A stretch of DNA of 64,000 nucleotides from Bacteroidaceae bacterium. GTDB lineage: Bacteria > Bacteroidota > Bacteroidia > Bacteroidales > Bacteroidaceae. Below, piece by piece: positions 18,037 to 27,102 of this stretch (its first letter is position 1; each line of letters begins with the position of its first letter). The stretch is from NCBI GenBank assembly GCA_017534535.1, contig JAFXVZ010000037.1, positions 62,001-126,000 of the forward strand, read 5' to 3'. The notes below the pieces were generated by a model. It saw nothing but the letters and a program-made list of their open reading frames with translations. It did not search any database and was not told where the DNA came from. The translations under genes and the position numbers were made by a program.

Positions 18037-18044
18037 TAATTTTG
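18037..18044 (+). promoter_or_regulatory. -7 promoter element of ilvE
   Basis: TAATTTTG matches TAnnTTTG and gives a leader of about 38 bases. No good -33 TTG is seen at the usual distance. Confidence 0.45.
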
Positions 18045-18087
18045 CAACCAATTATTGCAAATGAAAAGTAATTAAATAGTATTAGAT

Positions 18088-19107
18088 ATGAACGAGATTG
18101 ATTGGAAGAATTTGTCTTTTGGTTATATGAAGACAGACTACAACGTGAGAATGTACTACCGTAACGGTAAGTGGGGTGAACTGGAAGTTTGCAGCGAGGA
18201 AACAATCCCTATGCATATGGCAGCAACCTGTCTGCACTATGGCCAGGAAGCTTTTGAAGGTTTGAAGGCTTATCGTGGTAAGGATGGTAAGATTCGCATC
18301 TTCCGTCCTGAAGAGAATGCTGCTCGTCTTCAGGCTACCTGCGACGGCATCTTGATGCCCAAGATCACTACCGAACAGTTTGTGAATGCCGTTAAGAAAG
18401 TGGTAAAGCTGAATGAGCGCTTCCTGCCTCCGTGTGAGAGTGGTGCTACATTGTATATCCGTCCATTGCTGGTGGGCATCAGTGCTCAGGTGGGTGTACA
18501 TCCTGCATCTGAATATCTGTTTGTGATTTTCGTGACCCCAGTCGGTCCTTATTTCAAGGGTGGCTTCTCAACGAACCCATATGTAATCATTCGTGAACAC
18601 GACCGTTCTGCCCCACTGGGTACAGGTATCTATAAGGTAGGTGGTAATTATGCTGCCAGCTTGGTAGCCAACAAGAAGGCTCATGACTTGGGTTATAGCT
18701 GCGAGTTCTACCTCGATGCTAAGGAGAAGAAGTATATGGATGAGTGCGGTGCCGCTAATTTCTTCGGTATCAAGGACAATACCTATATCACCCCTAAATC
18801 CACTTCTATCTTGCCATCTATAACCAACAAGAGTTTGATGCAGTTGGCTGAAGACTTAGGCTTGAAAGTAGAGCGTCGTCAGATTCCTGAAGAAGAGTTG
18901 TCAACCTTCGAGGAGGCTGGCGCTTGTGGTACAGCCGCTGTGATCAGTCCAATTTCTTATATCGATGACCTTGACACCAAGGAGCGTTACACGTTCAGCG
19001 AGGATGGAAAGCCAGGTCCTATCTCAACCAAGCTGTACAATAAGTTGCGTGGTATTCAGTATGGCGATGAGCCAGATGTTCACGGATGGGTAACTGTACT
19101 CGACTGA
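18088..19107 (+). CDS. ilvE: Branched-chain amino acid aminotransferase
   Basis: A 339-residue fold-type IV PLP aminotransferase that exchanges amino groups between Leu, Ile or Val and 2-oxoglutarate. It shows the [33 protein letters not shown] segment of the family, the catalytic Lys in [10 protein letters not shown], and the [10 protein letters not shown] and [14 protein letters not shown] motifs that bind PLP phosphate and substrate carboxylate. Length is typical of the class II (eukaryote-like) BCAT group. It is followed one base later by trmB, so they share a transcript. Confidence 0.95.
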   Translation: MNEIDWKNLSFGYMKTDYNVRMYYRNGKWGELEVCSEETIPMHMAATCLHYGQEAFEGLKAYRGKDGKIRIFRPEENAARLQATCDGILMPKITTEQFVNAVKKVVKLNERFLPPCESGATLYIRPLLVGISAQVGVHPASEYLFVIFVTPVGPYFKGGFSTNPYVIIREHDRSAPLGTGIYKVGGNYAASLVANKKAHDLGYSCEFYLDAKEKKYMDECGAANFFGIKDNTYITPKSTSILPSITNKSLMQLAEDLGLKVERRQIPEEELSTFEEAGACGTAAVISPISYIDDLDTKERYTFSEDGKPGPISTKLYNKLRGIQYGDEPDVHGWVTVLD

Positions 19108-19108
19108 G

Positions 19109-19867
19109 ATGAGCAAAGGGAAACTGCAGAAATTCGCCGATATGGAAAGCTATCCTCATGTTTTCCAATATCCTTATTCGGTTGCGGAGGATCATCCGTT
19201 TGATATGAAAGGGAAATGGAATGAGGTTTTTTTTCATAACGACAATCCCATTATACTGGAGTTGGGATGCGGGCGGGCTGAATATACTTTAGGTCTGGCG
19301 CGTCTCAATCCACAGTGCAATTATATTGCAGTAGATATCAAGGGTGCCCGTATGTGGACTGGTGCCAAGCAGTCGTTGCAGGAGGGATTGAAGAATGTGG
19401 CTTTTCTGCGGACCAATATCGAGATTATCGACCACTTCTTTGCTCCTGGCGAAGTAAGTGAGATTTGGCTTACGTTCCCTGATCCGCAAATGAAGAAAGT
19501 AACCAAGCGACTCACCTCCACCGATTTCCTGATGCGATACCGTCGTTTCATGAAAGATAGGGGGGTGATTCATCTCAAGACCGACAGCAATTTTATGTTT
19601 ACCTACACCCGTTTGTTGGTGGAGCTGAATATGTTGCCACTCAAGGAAATGACCAACGACCTCTATCATTCAGGCTTGGTGGATGATGTTTTGGCAATTC
19701 GTACATATTACGAGCAGCAATGGCTGGATCGAGGAATCACTATCAAATACATCGGCTTTGAATTGCCACAAAAAGGTGACCTCCAAGAGCCTGATGTAGA
19801 GATAGAATTAGATGATTATCGAAGCTATAACCGTAGTAAGCGTAGCTCGCTTGAAAAAGCAAAATAG
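19109..19867 (+). CDS. trmB: tRNA (guanine-N7-)-methyltransferase
   Basis: A 252-residue SAM-dependent enzyme that methylates N7 of G46 in the tRNA variable loop. It has the SAM-binding [15 protein letters not shown] motif, [13 protein letters not shown], the catalytic segment [13 protein letters not shown] and the [14 protein letters not shown] strand. ATG lies one base after the ilvE stop. The stop precedes the mrp ATG by two bases, so ilvE-trmB-mrp form a tight operon ending at the strong terminator at 20976-21001. Confidence 0.95.
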   Translation: MSKGKLQKFADMESYPHVFQYPYSVAEDHPFDMKGKWNEVFFHNDNPIILELGCGRAEYTLGLARLNPQCNYIAVDIKGARMWTGAKQSLQEGLKNVAFLRTNIEIIDHFFAPGEVSEIWLTFPDPQMKKVTKRLTSTDFLMRYRRFMKDRGVIHLKTDSNFMFTYTRLLVELNMLPLKEMTNDLYHSGLVDDVLAIRTYYEQQWLDRGITIKYIGFELPQKGDLQEPDVEIELDDYRSYNRSKRSSLEKAK

Positions 19868-19869
19868 AA

Positions 19870-20970
19870 ATGACTTTATATCCTAACCTTATTAAAGACG
19901 CCCTCAAGACTGTTCGCTACCCAGGTACGGGTAAGAACTTAGTTGAGGCCGAGATGATAGCCGATAACATCCGTATTGACGGAATGTCGGTAAGTTTCTC
20001 CATCATCTTTGAGAAACACACTGACCCCTTCAAGGCTTCTATACTGAAAGCAGCTGAAACAGCTATCCATACCTATGTATCACCTGAGGTACAGGTAAAC
20101 ATTGGTGTTGAGAGTAGACAGGCTCCACGTCCTGAAGTGGGCAAGCTGCTTCCACAGGTTAAAAATATAATAGGTGTATCATCTGGCAAGGGTGGTGTGG
20201 GCAAGAGCACTGTTGCCGCAAATCTGGCAGTGGCTTTATCCAGAATGGGTTTTCGTGTAGGCCTTCTTGATGCCGATATCTTTGGCCCTTCCATTCCAAA
20301 GATGTTTCAAGTGGAGAATACCCAAGTGTTCTCTATTCATAAAGAGGGTAGGGATTTGATTCTCCCTGTAGATAAATATGGTGTCAAGTTGTTGTCGATA
20401 GGCTTTTTTGTTGATCCCGACCAAGCTACCCTGTGGCGAGGAGGTATGGCGAGCAATGCCTTGAAGCAGCTCATTGGCGATGCTGACTGGGGAGAACTTG
20501 ACTACTTTATCATCGACCTTCCTCCTGGTACAAGCGATATCCATCTCACCATCGTGCAGACTATCGCCCTTACGGGTGCTATCGTGGTGAGTACTCCACA
20601 AGAGGTGGCATTGGCAGATGCACGCAAAGGTATTAATATGTTTACCAACGATAAGGTTAATGTACCCATTTTGGGTTTGGTGGAGAATATGGCTTGGTTT
20701 ACTCCTGCAGAACTACCTGCGAACAAGTATTATTTATTTGGCAAGGAAGGTGTGAAGCGTTTGGCAGAGCAGATGAATGTACCGCTTCTAGGTCAGATTC
20801 CGCTTGTGCAGAGCATTTGTGAGAGTGGTGATGTTGGTGAGCCAGCTGCCTTGCATATCGATACCATTACAGGACGTGCTTTTATGCAGCTTGCTGCCTC
20901 CGTTGTCCGTCAGGTTGACAAACGTAACCTTGAACAAGCACCCACCAAAATAGTGGAAATGCATACATAA
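19870..20970 (+). CDS. Mrp/NBP35-family iron-sulfur carrier ATPase
   Basis: A 366-residue protein with an N-terminal MIP18/DUF59 domain (about 1-85) and a MinD-like P-loop ATPase domain. That domain has GVSSGKGGVGKSTVAANLAVAL (deviant Walker A), LLDADIFGPSIPKMF, DYFIIDLPPGTSDIH and STPQEVALADARKG. Such proteins carry and transfer Fe-S clusters. The Cys-x-x-Cys pair that binds the bridging cluster in ApbC/NBP35 is not visible: the corresponding stretch reads VENMAWFTPAELPANKYYLFG with no Cys. Either cluster binding differs or the role has shifted. It is the last gene of the ilvE-trmB operon. Confidence 0.85.
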   Translation: MTLYPNLIKDALKTVRYPGTGKNLVEAEMIADNIRIDGMSVSFSIIFEKHTDPFKASILKAAETAIHTYVSPEVQVNIGVESRQAPRPEVGKLLPQVKNIIGVSSGKGGVGKSTVAANLAVALSRMGFRVGLLDADIFGPSIPKMFQVENTQVFSIHKEGRDLILPVDKYGVKLLSIGFFVDPDQATLWRGGMASNALKQLIGDADWGELDYFIIDLPPGTSDIHLTIVQTIALTGAIVVSTPQEVALADARKGINMFTNDKVNVPILGLVENMAWFTPAELPANKYYLFGKEGVKRLAEQMNVPLLGQIPLVQSICESGDVGEPAALHIDTITGRAFMQLAASVVRQVDKRNLEQAPTKIVEMHT

Positions 20971-20975
20971 ACAAT

Positions 20976-21001
20976 TAAGCCCCGATTTTTTTCGGGGCTT
21001 A
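20976..21001. terminator. Bidirectional terminator between mrp and the coiled-coil gene
   Basis: Perfect palindromic stem TAAGCCCCGA / TCGGGGCTTA around a T6 loop. It serves the plus-strand mrp operon and the convergent minus-strand gene. Confidence 0.85.
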
Positions 21002-21018
21002 ATAATAATCTGACTATC

Positions 21019-21894
21019 TTATTTACTCAATAAGAATGTACCTTGGCCAATTAGGTTGCCATCAGCAAATACATCTACTCGATAATTGCCTGCATAAAGC
21101 ACCTCGTTGACATCCCAATATACCGTAACATCTTGCTGCTCACCCGTGTATTCAATATACTTTTTGATAGAGTATGGCAACTGGCGATTCTCAAAAGCAA
21201 AAGTATCATTGCGATCCTTGGTCAGGATATCATTATCCGGTTTGGTGATACGTACATAAATGGTCTTCTCACCAGCTTGTGCTGTAATATTGCGGGCAAT
21301 GCTGAAACTGATGCGCAACTTCTGGATATCCTTTACTTTCTTAGCCTCCTTTCCACGCTTGTTCTGTGGGAAGAGATAAATATTGGTAGCATCCAGCTGA
21401 GCAGCCAAAGTTACCTGCTTTGTTAGAGTCTTGCGCTCCTCACTTAGTGAACTTACCTGACGGGTGGCCTGCTCATATTTCTCAGTCACCTCGGCAATCT
21501 GCACACGCTGCTGCTCTGTTAGGCGATTCAGTGAGTCAATCTGGTTCACATAGCCCACCATCACTTGACGCAGAGTAGCCAATTCATTCTTCAGTCGGCG
21601 TATCTCCGTGGCATTTGTACTCTTCACGGTACGTAACTCTTCCAGCAAGCGTTGAGTCTTGAGCTGTTCCTGTTCCAGCAGCTGTGCCAGTGAGTCGTTT
21701 GCCACTGTCATTTTCAGTTCGTCGTATTGCTGCGAGAAGTTTGTGTATTCATTTTCCAAATCCTCCTTTTCCAGGCGGAATTCCTCAATCATTTCGCGGT
21801 TAGCCTGCTTCTCCATAAAGAGCAGATAGGTGATGCCCACCAAAGCTGCTAACAGCAGAGCTCCCACAATACCAATTAATGTTCCTTTCTTCAT
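21019..21894 (-). CDS. Membrane-anchored coiled-coil protein of unknown function
   Basis: A 291-residue protein with one N-terminal transmembrane helix (TLIGIVGALLLAALVGITYLLF). A long coiled coil runs from about residue 30 to 165, rich in Glu, Gln and Leu heptads. The C-terminal part (about 170-291) is a beta-rich domain with AEKTIYVRITKPD-like strands and ends in GTFLLSK. The coiled coil and C-terminal domain most likely face the periplasm. Proteins of this plan are conserved in Bacteroidetes without a known job; an envelope-organising role is a guess. A TATCTTTG promoter lies at 21924-21931. Confidence 0.7.
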   Translation of the reverse strand: MKKGTLIGIVGALLLAALVGITYLLFMEKQANREMIEEFRLEKEDLENEYTNFSQQYDELKMTVANDSLAQLLEQEQLKTQRLLEELRTVKSTNATEIRRLKNELATLRQVMVGYVNQIDSLNRLTEQQRVQIAEVTEKYEQATRQVSSLSEERKTLTKQVTLAAQLDATNIYLFPQNKRGKEAKKVKDIQKLRISFSIARNITAQAGEKTIYVRITKPDNDILTKDRNDTFAFENRQLPYSIKKYIEYTGEQQDVTVYWDVNEVLYAGNYRVDVFADGNLIGQGTFLLSK

Positions 21895-21923
21895 AATTTC
21901 AATCGTTTAATGGATTCAAGGGG

Positions 21924-21931
21924 CAAAGATA
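21924..21931 (-). promoter_or_regulatory. -7 promoter element of the coiled-coil membrane protein gene
   Basis: TATCTTTG on the minus strand fits the Bacteroidetes -7 consensus, about 30 bases before the ATG. Confidence 0.6.
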
Positions 21932-21948
21932 AACAAAAGAATTGAAAA

Positions 21949-21979
21949 AAAAAAAAGCTGCGTCGAAATGACGCAGCTT
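21949..21979 (-). terminator. Terminator of mdh
   Basis: On the minus strand a perfect stem AAGCTGCGTC / GACGCAGCTT with a 5-base loop is followed by a long T run. It lies 30 bases past the mdh stop. Confidence 0.85.
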
Positions 21980-22010
21980 CTAAGATGTTTTAACTAAACC
22001 CCACTAAATT

Positions 22011-22997
22011 TTAGAGGTTTGGATTCTCCTTGCCCCACTCAGCAATAGGAGGAATGATGTCTAGAGTTACCAACTCATCACGCATCTTCTGCAGGTGTTC
22101 GTAAGAAGCGTTCAATGCAGCCATTTCCTCTTCAGTCCCCTCAGGCTTGGTGTAGTGAACACCATCCTTGTCGATAACGGTAGGCATAGCCATCATTACG
22201 TTTTCATAGCCAAAAGCTTTTACAAAGCAGCCAGCAGGCCAAGTGAAAGGCTCACCACCCATAGCGCCTTCAATCATCTTCACAGCCTGATATGCAGGGC
22301 TCTGGAATGAAGAACGACCACGCAGCTTGATGATGTTGCTACCACCTTGGGTAGTCATATGCTTAATCTCTGCCCAACGCTCAGCTGACAGATTTTTTTC
22401 GCTCAAAGGCTTGCCATCAATCAGTGCCTTGCTGGCAAATACAGCCATCTGCTCGCCATGGCCACCATAGGTGTAAGCATTTGTCACTTTGTCCTGCTTT
22501 ACACCGAATTCCAATGCCAACTGCTGTTGCAAGCGAGTGCTATCCAAAGCTGCCAAAGAGGTCAGCTGATTTGGCTTCAGACCAGAGTGAATCAGAGCTG
22601 TCAGTGCAGTTACATCTGCAGGGTTGAAGATTACTACGACATGTTTAACATCTGGGCAGTATTTCTTGATGTTCTCACCGAAGTCAGCTGCAATTTGGCA
22701 GTTGCCCTTAAGCAAGTCTTCACGAGTCATACCCTCCTTACGAGGAGCACCACCAGATGAAATAATGTACTTAGCACCTGTGAAGGCCTCTGCTGCATCA
22801 ACCGTATAAGAAAGGTTTGCACCTGGGAATGCACAATGACACATCTCATCGTAAACACCATGAACACCTGGCTCATAGATATCATACATACAAATGTTTG
22901 GAGTCAGTCCGAGCATGAGTACACTCTGCACCATGTTGGAGCCAATCATACCGCCAGCACCAACAATGACCAATTTTTCGTCAGTTAAGAACTTCAT
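22011..22997 (-). CDS. mdh: Malate dehydrogenase
   Basis: A 328-residue LDH/MDH-family enzyme that interconverts malate and oxaloacetate. It shows the nucleotide-binding LVIVGAGGMIGSNMVQ, an acidic residue after beta-2 (CMYDIYE) favouring NAD+, IISSGGAPRKEGMTREDLL with the substrate Arg, VVIFNPADVTALTA, and the catalytic His in TYGGHGEQM. The start codon has an A/T-rich upstream and no strong RBS. In Bacteroidales this enzyme belongs to the reductive branch leading to succinate. It is monocistronic, with its own terminator. Confidence 0.92.
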   Translation of the reverse strand: MKFLTDEKLVIVGAGGMIGSNMVQSVLMLGLTPNICMYDIYEPGVHGVYDEMCHCAFPGANLSYTVDAAEAFTGAKYIISSGGAPRKEGMTREDLLKGNCQIAADFGENIKKYCPDVKHVVVIFNPADVTALTALIHSGLKPNQLTSLAALDSTRLQQQLALEFGVKQDKVTNAYTYGGHGEQMAVFASKALIDGKPLSEKNLSAERWAEIKHMTTQGGSNIIKLRGRSSFQSPAYQAVKMIEGAMGGEPFTWPAGCFVKAFGYENVMMAMPTVIDKDGVHYTKPEGTEEEMAALNASYEHLQKMRDELVTLDIIPPIAEWGKENPNL

Positions 22998-23121
22998 AAT
23001 TATAAGTTTTTTTTAAAGTTAAAAATAATCGTTTTCCAAGTCAGATGCAAATATATTAAATATTTATGAACTTTCAAGCAGTTAGTCATACATATTTAAT
23101 AAAAATTACACATCTATGGGT

Positions 23122-23988
23122 TTATCGGGCATCAGCACCCCACATCATCTTACTGCGTAGGGTGTTGAAGTAGTGATGGTCAAACCTTTTAACAAGCTTT
23201 ACCTGGTGGGGAGCACGGCTGATTCGGATACGTGTGTCCTCTGTACACGACTCACTGCGTCCATCCACGGAAATCAGGAAGTTATGACTCCTGCTACCAA
23301 CCTCTAGGGTAATCTCCCAATCATCGCGCACCACTAGGGGACGACAGTTCAGGCTATGTGGTGCCACTGGGGTAATCACCATCGTCTTACTCTGAGGGGC
23401 GATTACAGGCCCCCCAACACTCAGCGAGTAGCCTGTAGAACCTGTGGGTGTGGCAATAATCAGTCCGTCAGCTTGGTAAGTGTTCAGCTCTTCGCGATTG
23501 ATGGAAGCCTTGATGCTAATCATTGAAGAACTGTCGTGTTTCAACACAGCCACCTCATTCAGGGCATAAGGATAAATGTTTAGGGGATTGGATGTGGTGA
23601 GTTGCAGCACAGCACGCTCCTCTATCTTATAATGGTTGGCATAAATTTCATCCAGTGTTACGTCCATCTCTTCAGGCGAGATGTCTGCCAAGAACCCCAA
23701 TCGGCCAGTGTTGATACCCAAGATGGGGATGTTCCTGTTGCCCACCAAGCTGGCTGCTTTCAAAAATGTACCATCGCCACCCAAGCTAATCATCATGTCG
23801 GACCTAAAGTCATGACCGTCAAAAATTTCAGCATCTGGTACATCCATGTGCAACTCCTGTTGCAGATACTCCATATAAGAATGTTCGATGGTGAACTTTG
23901 CCTTATGTTGGCGAAGCAAGTCGAAGAGTTGTTCAATATGAGCTGACTTCTCTTTCTGTTGTTTTTTTCCGATGATTGCAAACTTCAT
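23122..23988 (-). CDS. nadK: NAD kinase
   Basis: A 288-residue enzyme that phosphorylates NAD to NADP. It shows the [14 protein letters not shown] motif (Asp and GG loop), [13 protein letters not shown], the [14 protein letters not shown] segment, and [15 protein letters not shown] that closes the active site. ATG at 23988 is chosen because MKFAIIGKK is the normal N-terminus; a longer frame upstream runs into the promoter. The TACCTTTG element at 24016-24023 fits this start. It is divergent from radA. Confidence 0.93.
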   Translation of the reverse strand: MKFAIIGKKQQKEKSAHIEQLFDLLRQHKAKFTIEHSYMEYLQQELHMDVPDAEIFDGHDFRSDMMISLGGDGTFLKAASLVGNRNIPILGINTGRLGFLADISPEEMDVTLDEIYANHYKIEERAVLQLTTSNPLNIYPYALNEVAVLKHDSSSMISIKASINREELNTYQADGLIIATPTGSTGYSLSVGGPVIAPQSKTMVITPVAPHSLNCRPLVVRDDWEITLEVGSRSHNFLISVDGRSESCTEDTRIRISRAPHQVKLVKRFDHHYFNTLRSKMMWGADAR

Positions 23989-24015
23989 AATCCAAATCTT
24001 TAAACCAAGATTATG

Positions 24016-24063
24016 CAAAGGTAAGAAAAAATTTTGAACTTAGGAATAAAATCCGTTACTTTG
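24016..24063. promoter_or_regulatory. Divergent promoters for nadK and radA
   Basis: TACCTTTG (minus, 24016-24023) serves nadK. TTTTG at 24032-24036, a 19-base spacer and TTACTTTG at 24056-24063 on the plus strand serve radA. Confidence 0.6.
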
Positions 24064-24089
24064 TAATTTCAATAAAGGAAAAGAAAGAG

Positions 24090-25499
24090 ATGGCAAAAGA
24101 TAAAACGGCATACGTATGTTCTAACTGTGGATATGACTCACCCAAATGGTTGGGCAAGTGCCCGTCTTGCGGACAGTGGAATACGTTTCAGGAGATAGTG
24201 ATACACAAGGATTCGCCTGCAAAGACTGCATCTGCCAGCATGGCGATGGATACCTCACATAGCAACAAGCCTGTGTGCCTGCATGATATAGATGCTTCAG
24301 CTGAGCCTCGTATCGATATGCACGATGTAGAACTGAATCGGGTATTGGGTGGGGGCTTAGTCAAGGGTTCCTTGGTGCTGATAGGTGGTGAGCCTGGCAT
24401 TGGTAAAAGTACTCTCGTGATGCAAACTGTCCTACAGATGCCTGAAAAGCGAATACTATATGTAAGTGGAGAGGAGAGTCAAAGGCAATTAAAACTTAGG
24501 GCAGATAGATTAGGGAGTCGAGATAGTCATTTGTCAATTGTTGATCGTCAATCAGATAAAGATTGTCTCATCCTTTGCGAAACTAACCTCGAGCATATCT
24601 TCAAGCACATCAAGGAAGTACAACCTGAAATTGTCATCATAGACTCTGTACAGACTATTTACACCGAGTTAGTTGATTCCTCACCAGGCAGTATCACCCA
24701 AGTGAGAGAGTGTGCAGCTTCTATCCTGCGATTTGCCAAAGAGAGTCATACGGCCGTTATCCTGATTGGTCACATCAACAAAGAAGGTACCATTGCAGGA
24801 CCTAAAATACTGGAACACATTGTAGATACTGTATTGCAGTTTGAGGGCGACCAACATTATATGTACCGCATCCTGCGAAGTAACAAGAATCGTTTTGGCA
24901 GTACGGATGAGTTGGGTATCTACGAGATGCGTCAAGATGGCTTACGTCAGGTGAGCAACCCTTCTGAATTGTTGTTGAATCAGGAACATGAGGGTATGAG
25001 TGGCATTGCCATTGCTGGTGCCATTGAGGGTATTCGTCCTTTCTTAATAGAGGTACAAGCGTTGGTGAGCAGTGCGGTATATGGATATCCACAACGTTCT
25101 GCCACAGGCTTCGACTTACGGCGCATGAACATGCTTTTGGCAGTGCTAGAGAAGCGAGTGGGCTTCAAACTGGCACAAAAGGATGTATTTTTGAACATTG
25201 CAGGAGGCTTGCGGGTGAACGATACAGCCATTGACTTGGCAGTGATTAGTGCCATACTCTCGAGCAATATGGATGCTGCCATTGAGTCTGGTGTCTGCAT
25301 GGCAGGCGAAATCGGACTCTCAGGCGAGATTCGACCTGTGAGTCGTATTATGCAACGTATCACTGAAGCACAGAAACTGGGCTTCAAGCGTTTCCTAATA
25401 CCTAAGTATAACCTGAAAGGCATTGATACTAGCAAGTTGGATATCGAGTTGGTGCCAGTGAGAAAGGTAGAAGAAGCCTTTAGAATACTTTTCGGATGA
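24090..25499 (+). CDS. radA: DNA repair protein RadA, with a heptamer-encoded insert
   Basis: A 469-residue RecA-like branch-migration helicase that processes recombination intermediates. The order is an N-terminal zinc finger (CSNCGYDSPKWLGKCPSCGQ), a Walker A GGEPGIGKST, Walker B IVIIDSVQ, the RadA-specific KNRFGSTDELG motif and a C-terminal Lon-like domain (VNDTAIDLAVISAI). Family A heptamers at 24525-24553 encode LSIVDRQS around residues 146-155. They lie between the LRADRLG helix and the TNLEHIF helix, a loop that is variable in the family, so function is probably kept. The stop lies at the start of an inverted family A array. Confidence 0.93.
   Translation: MAKDKTAYVCSNCGYDSPKWLGKCPSCGQWNTFQEIVIHKDSPAKTASASMAMDTSHSNKPVCLHDIDASAEPRIDMHDVELNRVLGGGLVKGSLVLIGGEPGIGKSTLVMQTVLQMPEKRILYVSGEESQRQLKLRADRLGSRDSHLSIVDRQSDKDCLILCETNLEHIFKHIKEVQPEIVIIDSVQTIYTELVDSSPGSITQVRECAASILRFAKESHTAVILIGHINKEGTIAGPKILEHIVDTVLQFEGDQHYMYRILRSNKNRFGSTDELGIYEMRQDGLRQVSNPSELLLNQEHEGMSGIAIAGAIEGIRPFLIEVQALVSSAVYGYPQRSATGFDLRRMNMLLAVLEKRVGFKLAQKDVFLNIAGGLRVNDTAIDLAVISAILSSNMDAAIESGVCMAGEIGLSGEIRPVSRIMQRITEAQKLGFKRFLIPKYNLKGIDTSKLDIELVPVRKVEEAFRILFG
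24525..24553. repeat. Family A heptamer repeat inside radA
   Basis: Units TTGTCAATTG, TTGATC and GTCAATC, partly decayed, are translated in frame within radA. The orientation is the stop-free one. Confidence 0.65.
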
Positions 25500-25529
25500 T
25501 TGACGATTGACGATTGACGATTGACCATT
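25497..25529. repeat. Family A heptamer repeat between radA and the FAD protein gene
   Basis: Four units of GATTGAC, the reverse complement of GTCAATC. In this orientation every reading frame meets TGA, and the radA stop is next to the array. Confidence 0.8.
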
Positions 25530-27083
25530 ATGATTACAGAATATCAAATAAGGGTATTACCAGAGGTTGCTTCAAGCAATGAAGCCATCAAACGCTATCT
25601 GTTTGAGGAGAAAGGTTTGAGTGGCATCAACGCTATTAGGATATTGAAGCGAAGCATTGATGCCCGCCAGCGTACCATCTTCGTCAACCTCACCGTGCGT
25701 GCCTATGTGAACGAAGAGCCAGAACAACTCGCTTATACTCCTATTCTATATAATAGTGTGGAGGGCAAACCTCAGGTAATTGTGGTAGGTGCAGGTCCCG
25801 GAGGCCTTTTTGCTGCCTTGCGACTCATCGAACTGGGTTTGCGTCCCATTGTGATAGAGCGAGGTAAGGATGTGCACCAACGTAAATTGGACATTGCCAA
25901 TATCTCTCGTCAGCAAGCCGTTGACCCTGAGTCGAATTATAGCTTTGGCGAGGGTGGGGCAGGTGCCTACTCTGATGGCAAGCTCTATACACGCAGTAAG
26001 AAGCGTGGCAATGTGGAGAAGATCCTCAACGTGTTTTGCCAGCATGGTGCATCTACTGACATCCTAGTAGATGCCCATCCCCACATAGGTACCGATAAGC
26101 TACCTCAGGTGATAGAGAATATGCGTAACACCATCATCCGTTGTGGGGGCGAAGTGCATTTTCAGACCCGCATGGATGCCATCAATATTCAACGTAATCA
26201 GGTGGTGGGCATCTATACCAATACGGGTGAGGAGTTCAGGGGCCCTGTAATTTTGGCAACAGGTCATTCTGCTCGTGATGTCTATGCCTGGCTCTATGAG
26301 AATGGGGTGGAGATTGAGGCAAAAGGTATTGCTGTAGGTGTCAGATTGGAACATCCTTCGCGTCGCATTGATCAGATACAGTATCATCGAGGCGAGGGTA
26401 GGGGCAAGTATCTCCCTGCGGCTGAGTATAGTTTCGTAACCCAAGTGAGGGGCAGGGGGGTGTATAGTTTCTGTATGTGTCCTGGTGGAATCGTGGTGCC
26501 TGCAGCTACTGGATCCGAGCAGATTGTGGTGAATGGAATGAGTCCTAGCCATCGCAATACGGCTTGGAGCAACAGCGGTATGGTGGTAGAGCTTCGTCCA
26601 GAGGATGTGGAAACCATCGATGCTGGAAACCCCTTGAAGATGATGCAATACCAAGCTGACTTGGAGCGTCTGTGCTGGATGCAGGGCAACTACAAGCAGA
26701 CGGCTCCTGCACAGAGAATGGCTGATTTCGTGAATGGACAATTGGGTGGCTCATTGCCTGAGAGTAGCTATGCCCCAGGCCTAATACCGTCGCCTCTCCA
26801 CTTCTGGATGCCTCCATTCATTGCTGATCGTCTTCGTGATGGCTTCCGGCATTTTGGTAAACAGAGTCATGGCTTCCTTACCAACGAGGCAATTGTTATT
26901 GGTGTGGAAACCCGTACCTCTGCTCCTGTGCGCATTTTGCGTGATAATGATTCTCTACAACATGTACGCGTGCAGGGTCTCTTCCCTTGTGGCGAGGGTG
27001 CAGGCTATGCTGGCGGCATTGTTTCTGCTGCTGTGGACGGTGAGCGTTGTGCAGAAGCTTGCTTTGATTATATTGACAATTGA
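25530..27083 (+). CDS. FAD-dependent oxidoreductase of the COG2509 type
   Basis: A 517-residue flavoprotein. An N-terminal substrate-like domain (about 1-85) precedes the dinucleotide-binding VIVVGAGPGGLFAALRLIELG. Then come ERGKDVHQRK, FGEGGAGAYSDGKLYTRSK, the VILATGHSARDVY strand, MCPGGIVVPA and a C-terminal GEGAGYAGGIVSAAVDGERCAEA that contacts FAD. The family is widespread and often called an uncharacterised FAD-dependent dehydrogenase; the substrate is unknown. ATG 25530 follows a heptamer array. The last codons and the stop (DYIDN, TGA) are themselves formed by the next heptamer array, so the C-terminus is set by the repeat. Confidence 0.88.
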   Translation: MITEYQIRVLPEVASSNEAIKRYLFEEKGLSGINAIRILKRSIDARQRTIFVNLTVRAYVNEEPEQLAYTPILYNSVEGKPQVIVVGAGPGGLFAALRLIELGLRPIVIERGKDVHQRKLDIANISRQQAVDPESNYSFGEGGAGAYSDGKLYTRSKKRGNVEKILNVFCQHGASTDILVDAHPHIGTDKLPQVIENMRNTIIRCGGEVHFQTRMDAINIQRNQVVGIYTNTGEEFRGPVILATGHSARDVYAWLYENGVEIEAKGIAVGVRLEHPSRRIDQIQYHRGEGRGKYLPAAEYSFVTQVRGRGVYSFCMCPGGIVVPAATGSEQIVVNGMSPSHRNTAWSNSGMVVELRPEDVETIDAGNPLKMMQYQADLERLCWMQGNYKQTAPAQRMADFVNGQLGGSLPESSYAPGLIPSPLHFWMPPFIADRLRDGFRHFGKQSHGFLTNEAIVIGVETRTSAPVRILRDNDSLQHVRVQGLFPCGEGAGYAGGIVSAAVDGERCAEACFDYIDN

Positions 27084-27102
27084 CAATTGACGATTGACAA
27101 TT
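27071..27102. repeat. Family A heptamer repeat at the end of the FAD protein gene
   Basis: Four units ATTGACA/ATTGACG in the stop-bearing orientation. They overlap the final codons and stop of the upstream gene and end just before the next ATG. Confidence 0.8.

Noticed and set aside
21949-21979. GCTGCGTC stem as part of a dispersed repeat family
   Set aside because: It resembles other stems only because many terminators here share GCTGC; its T run identifies it as the mdh terminator.
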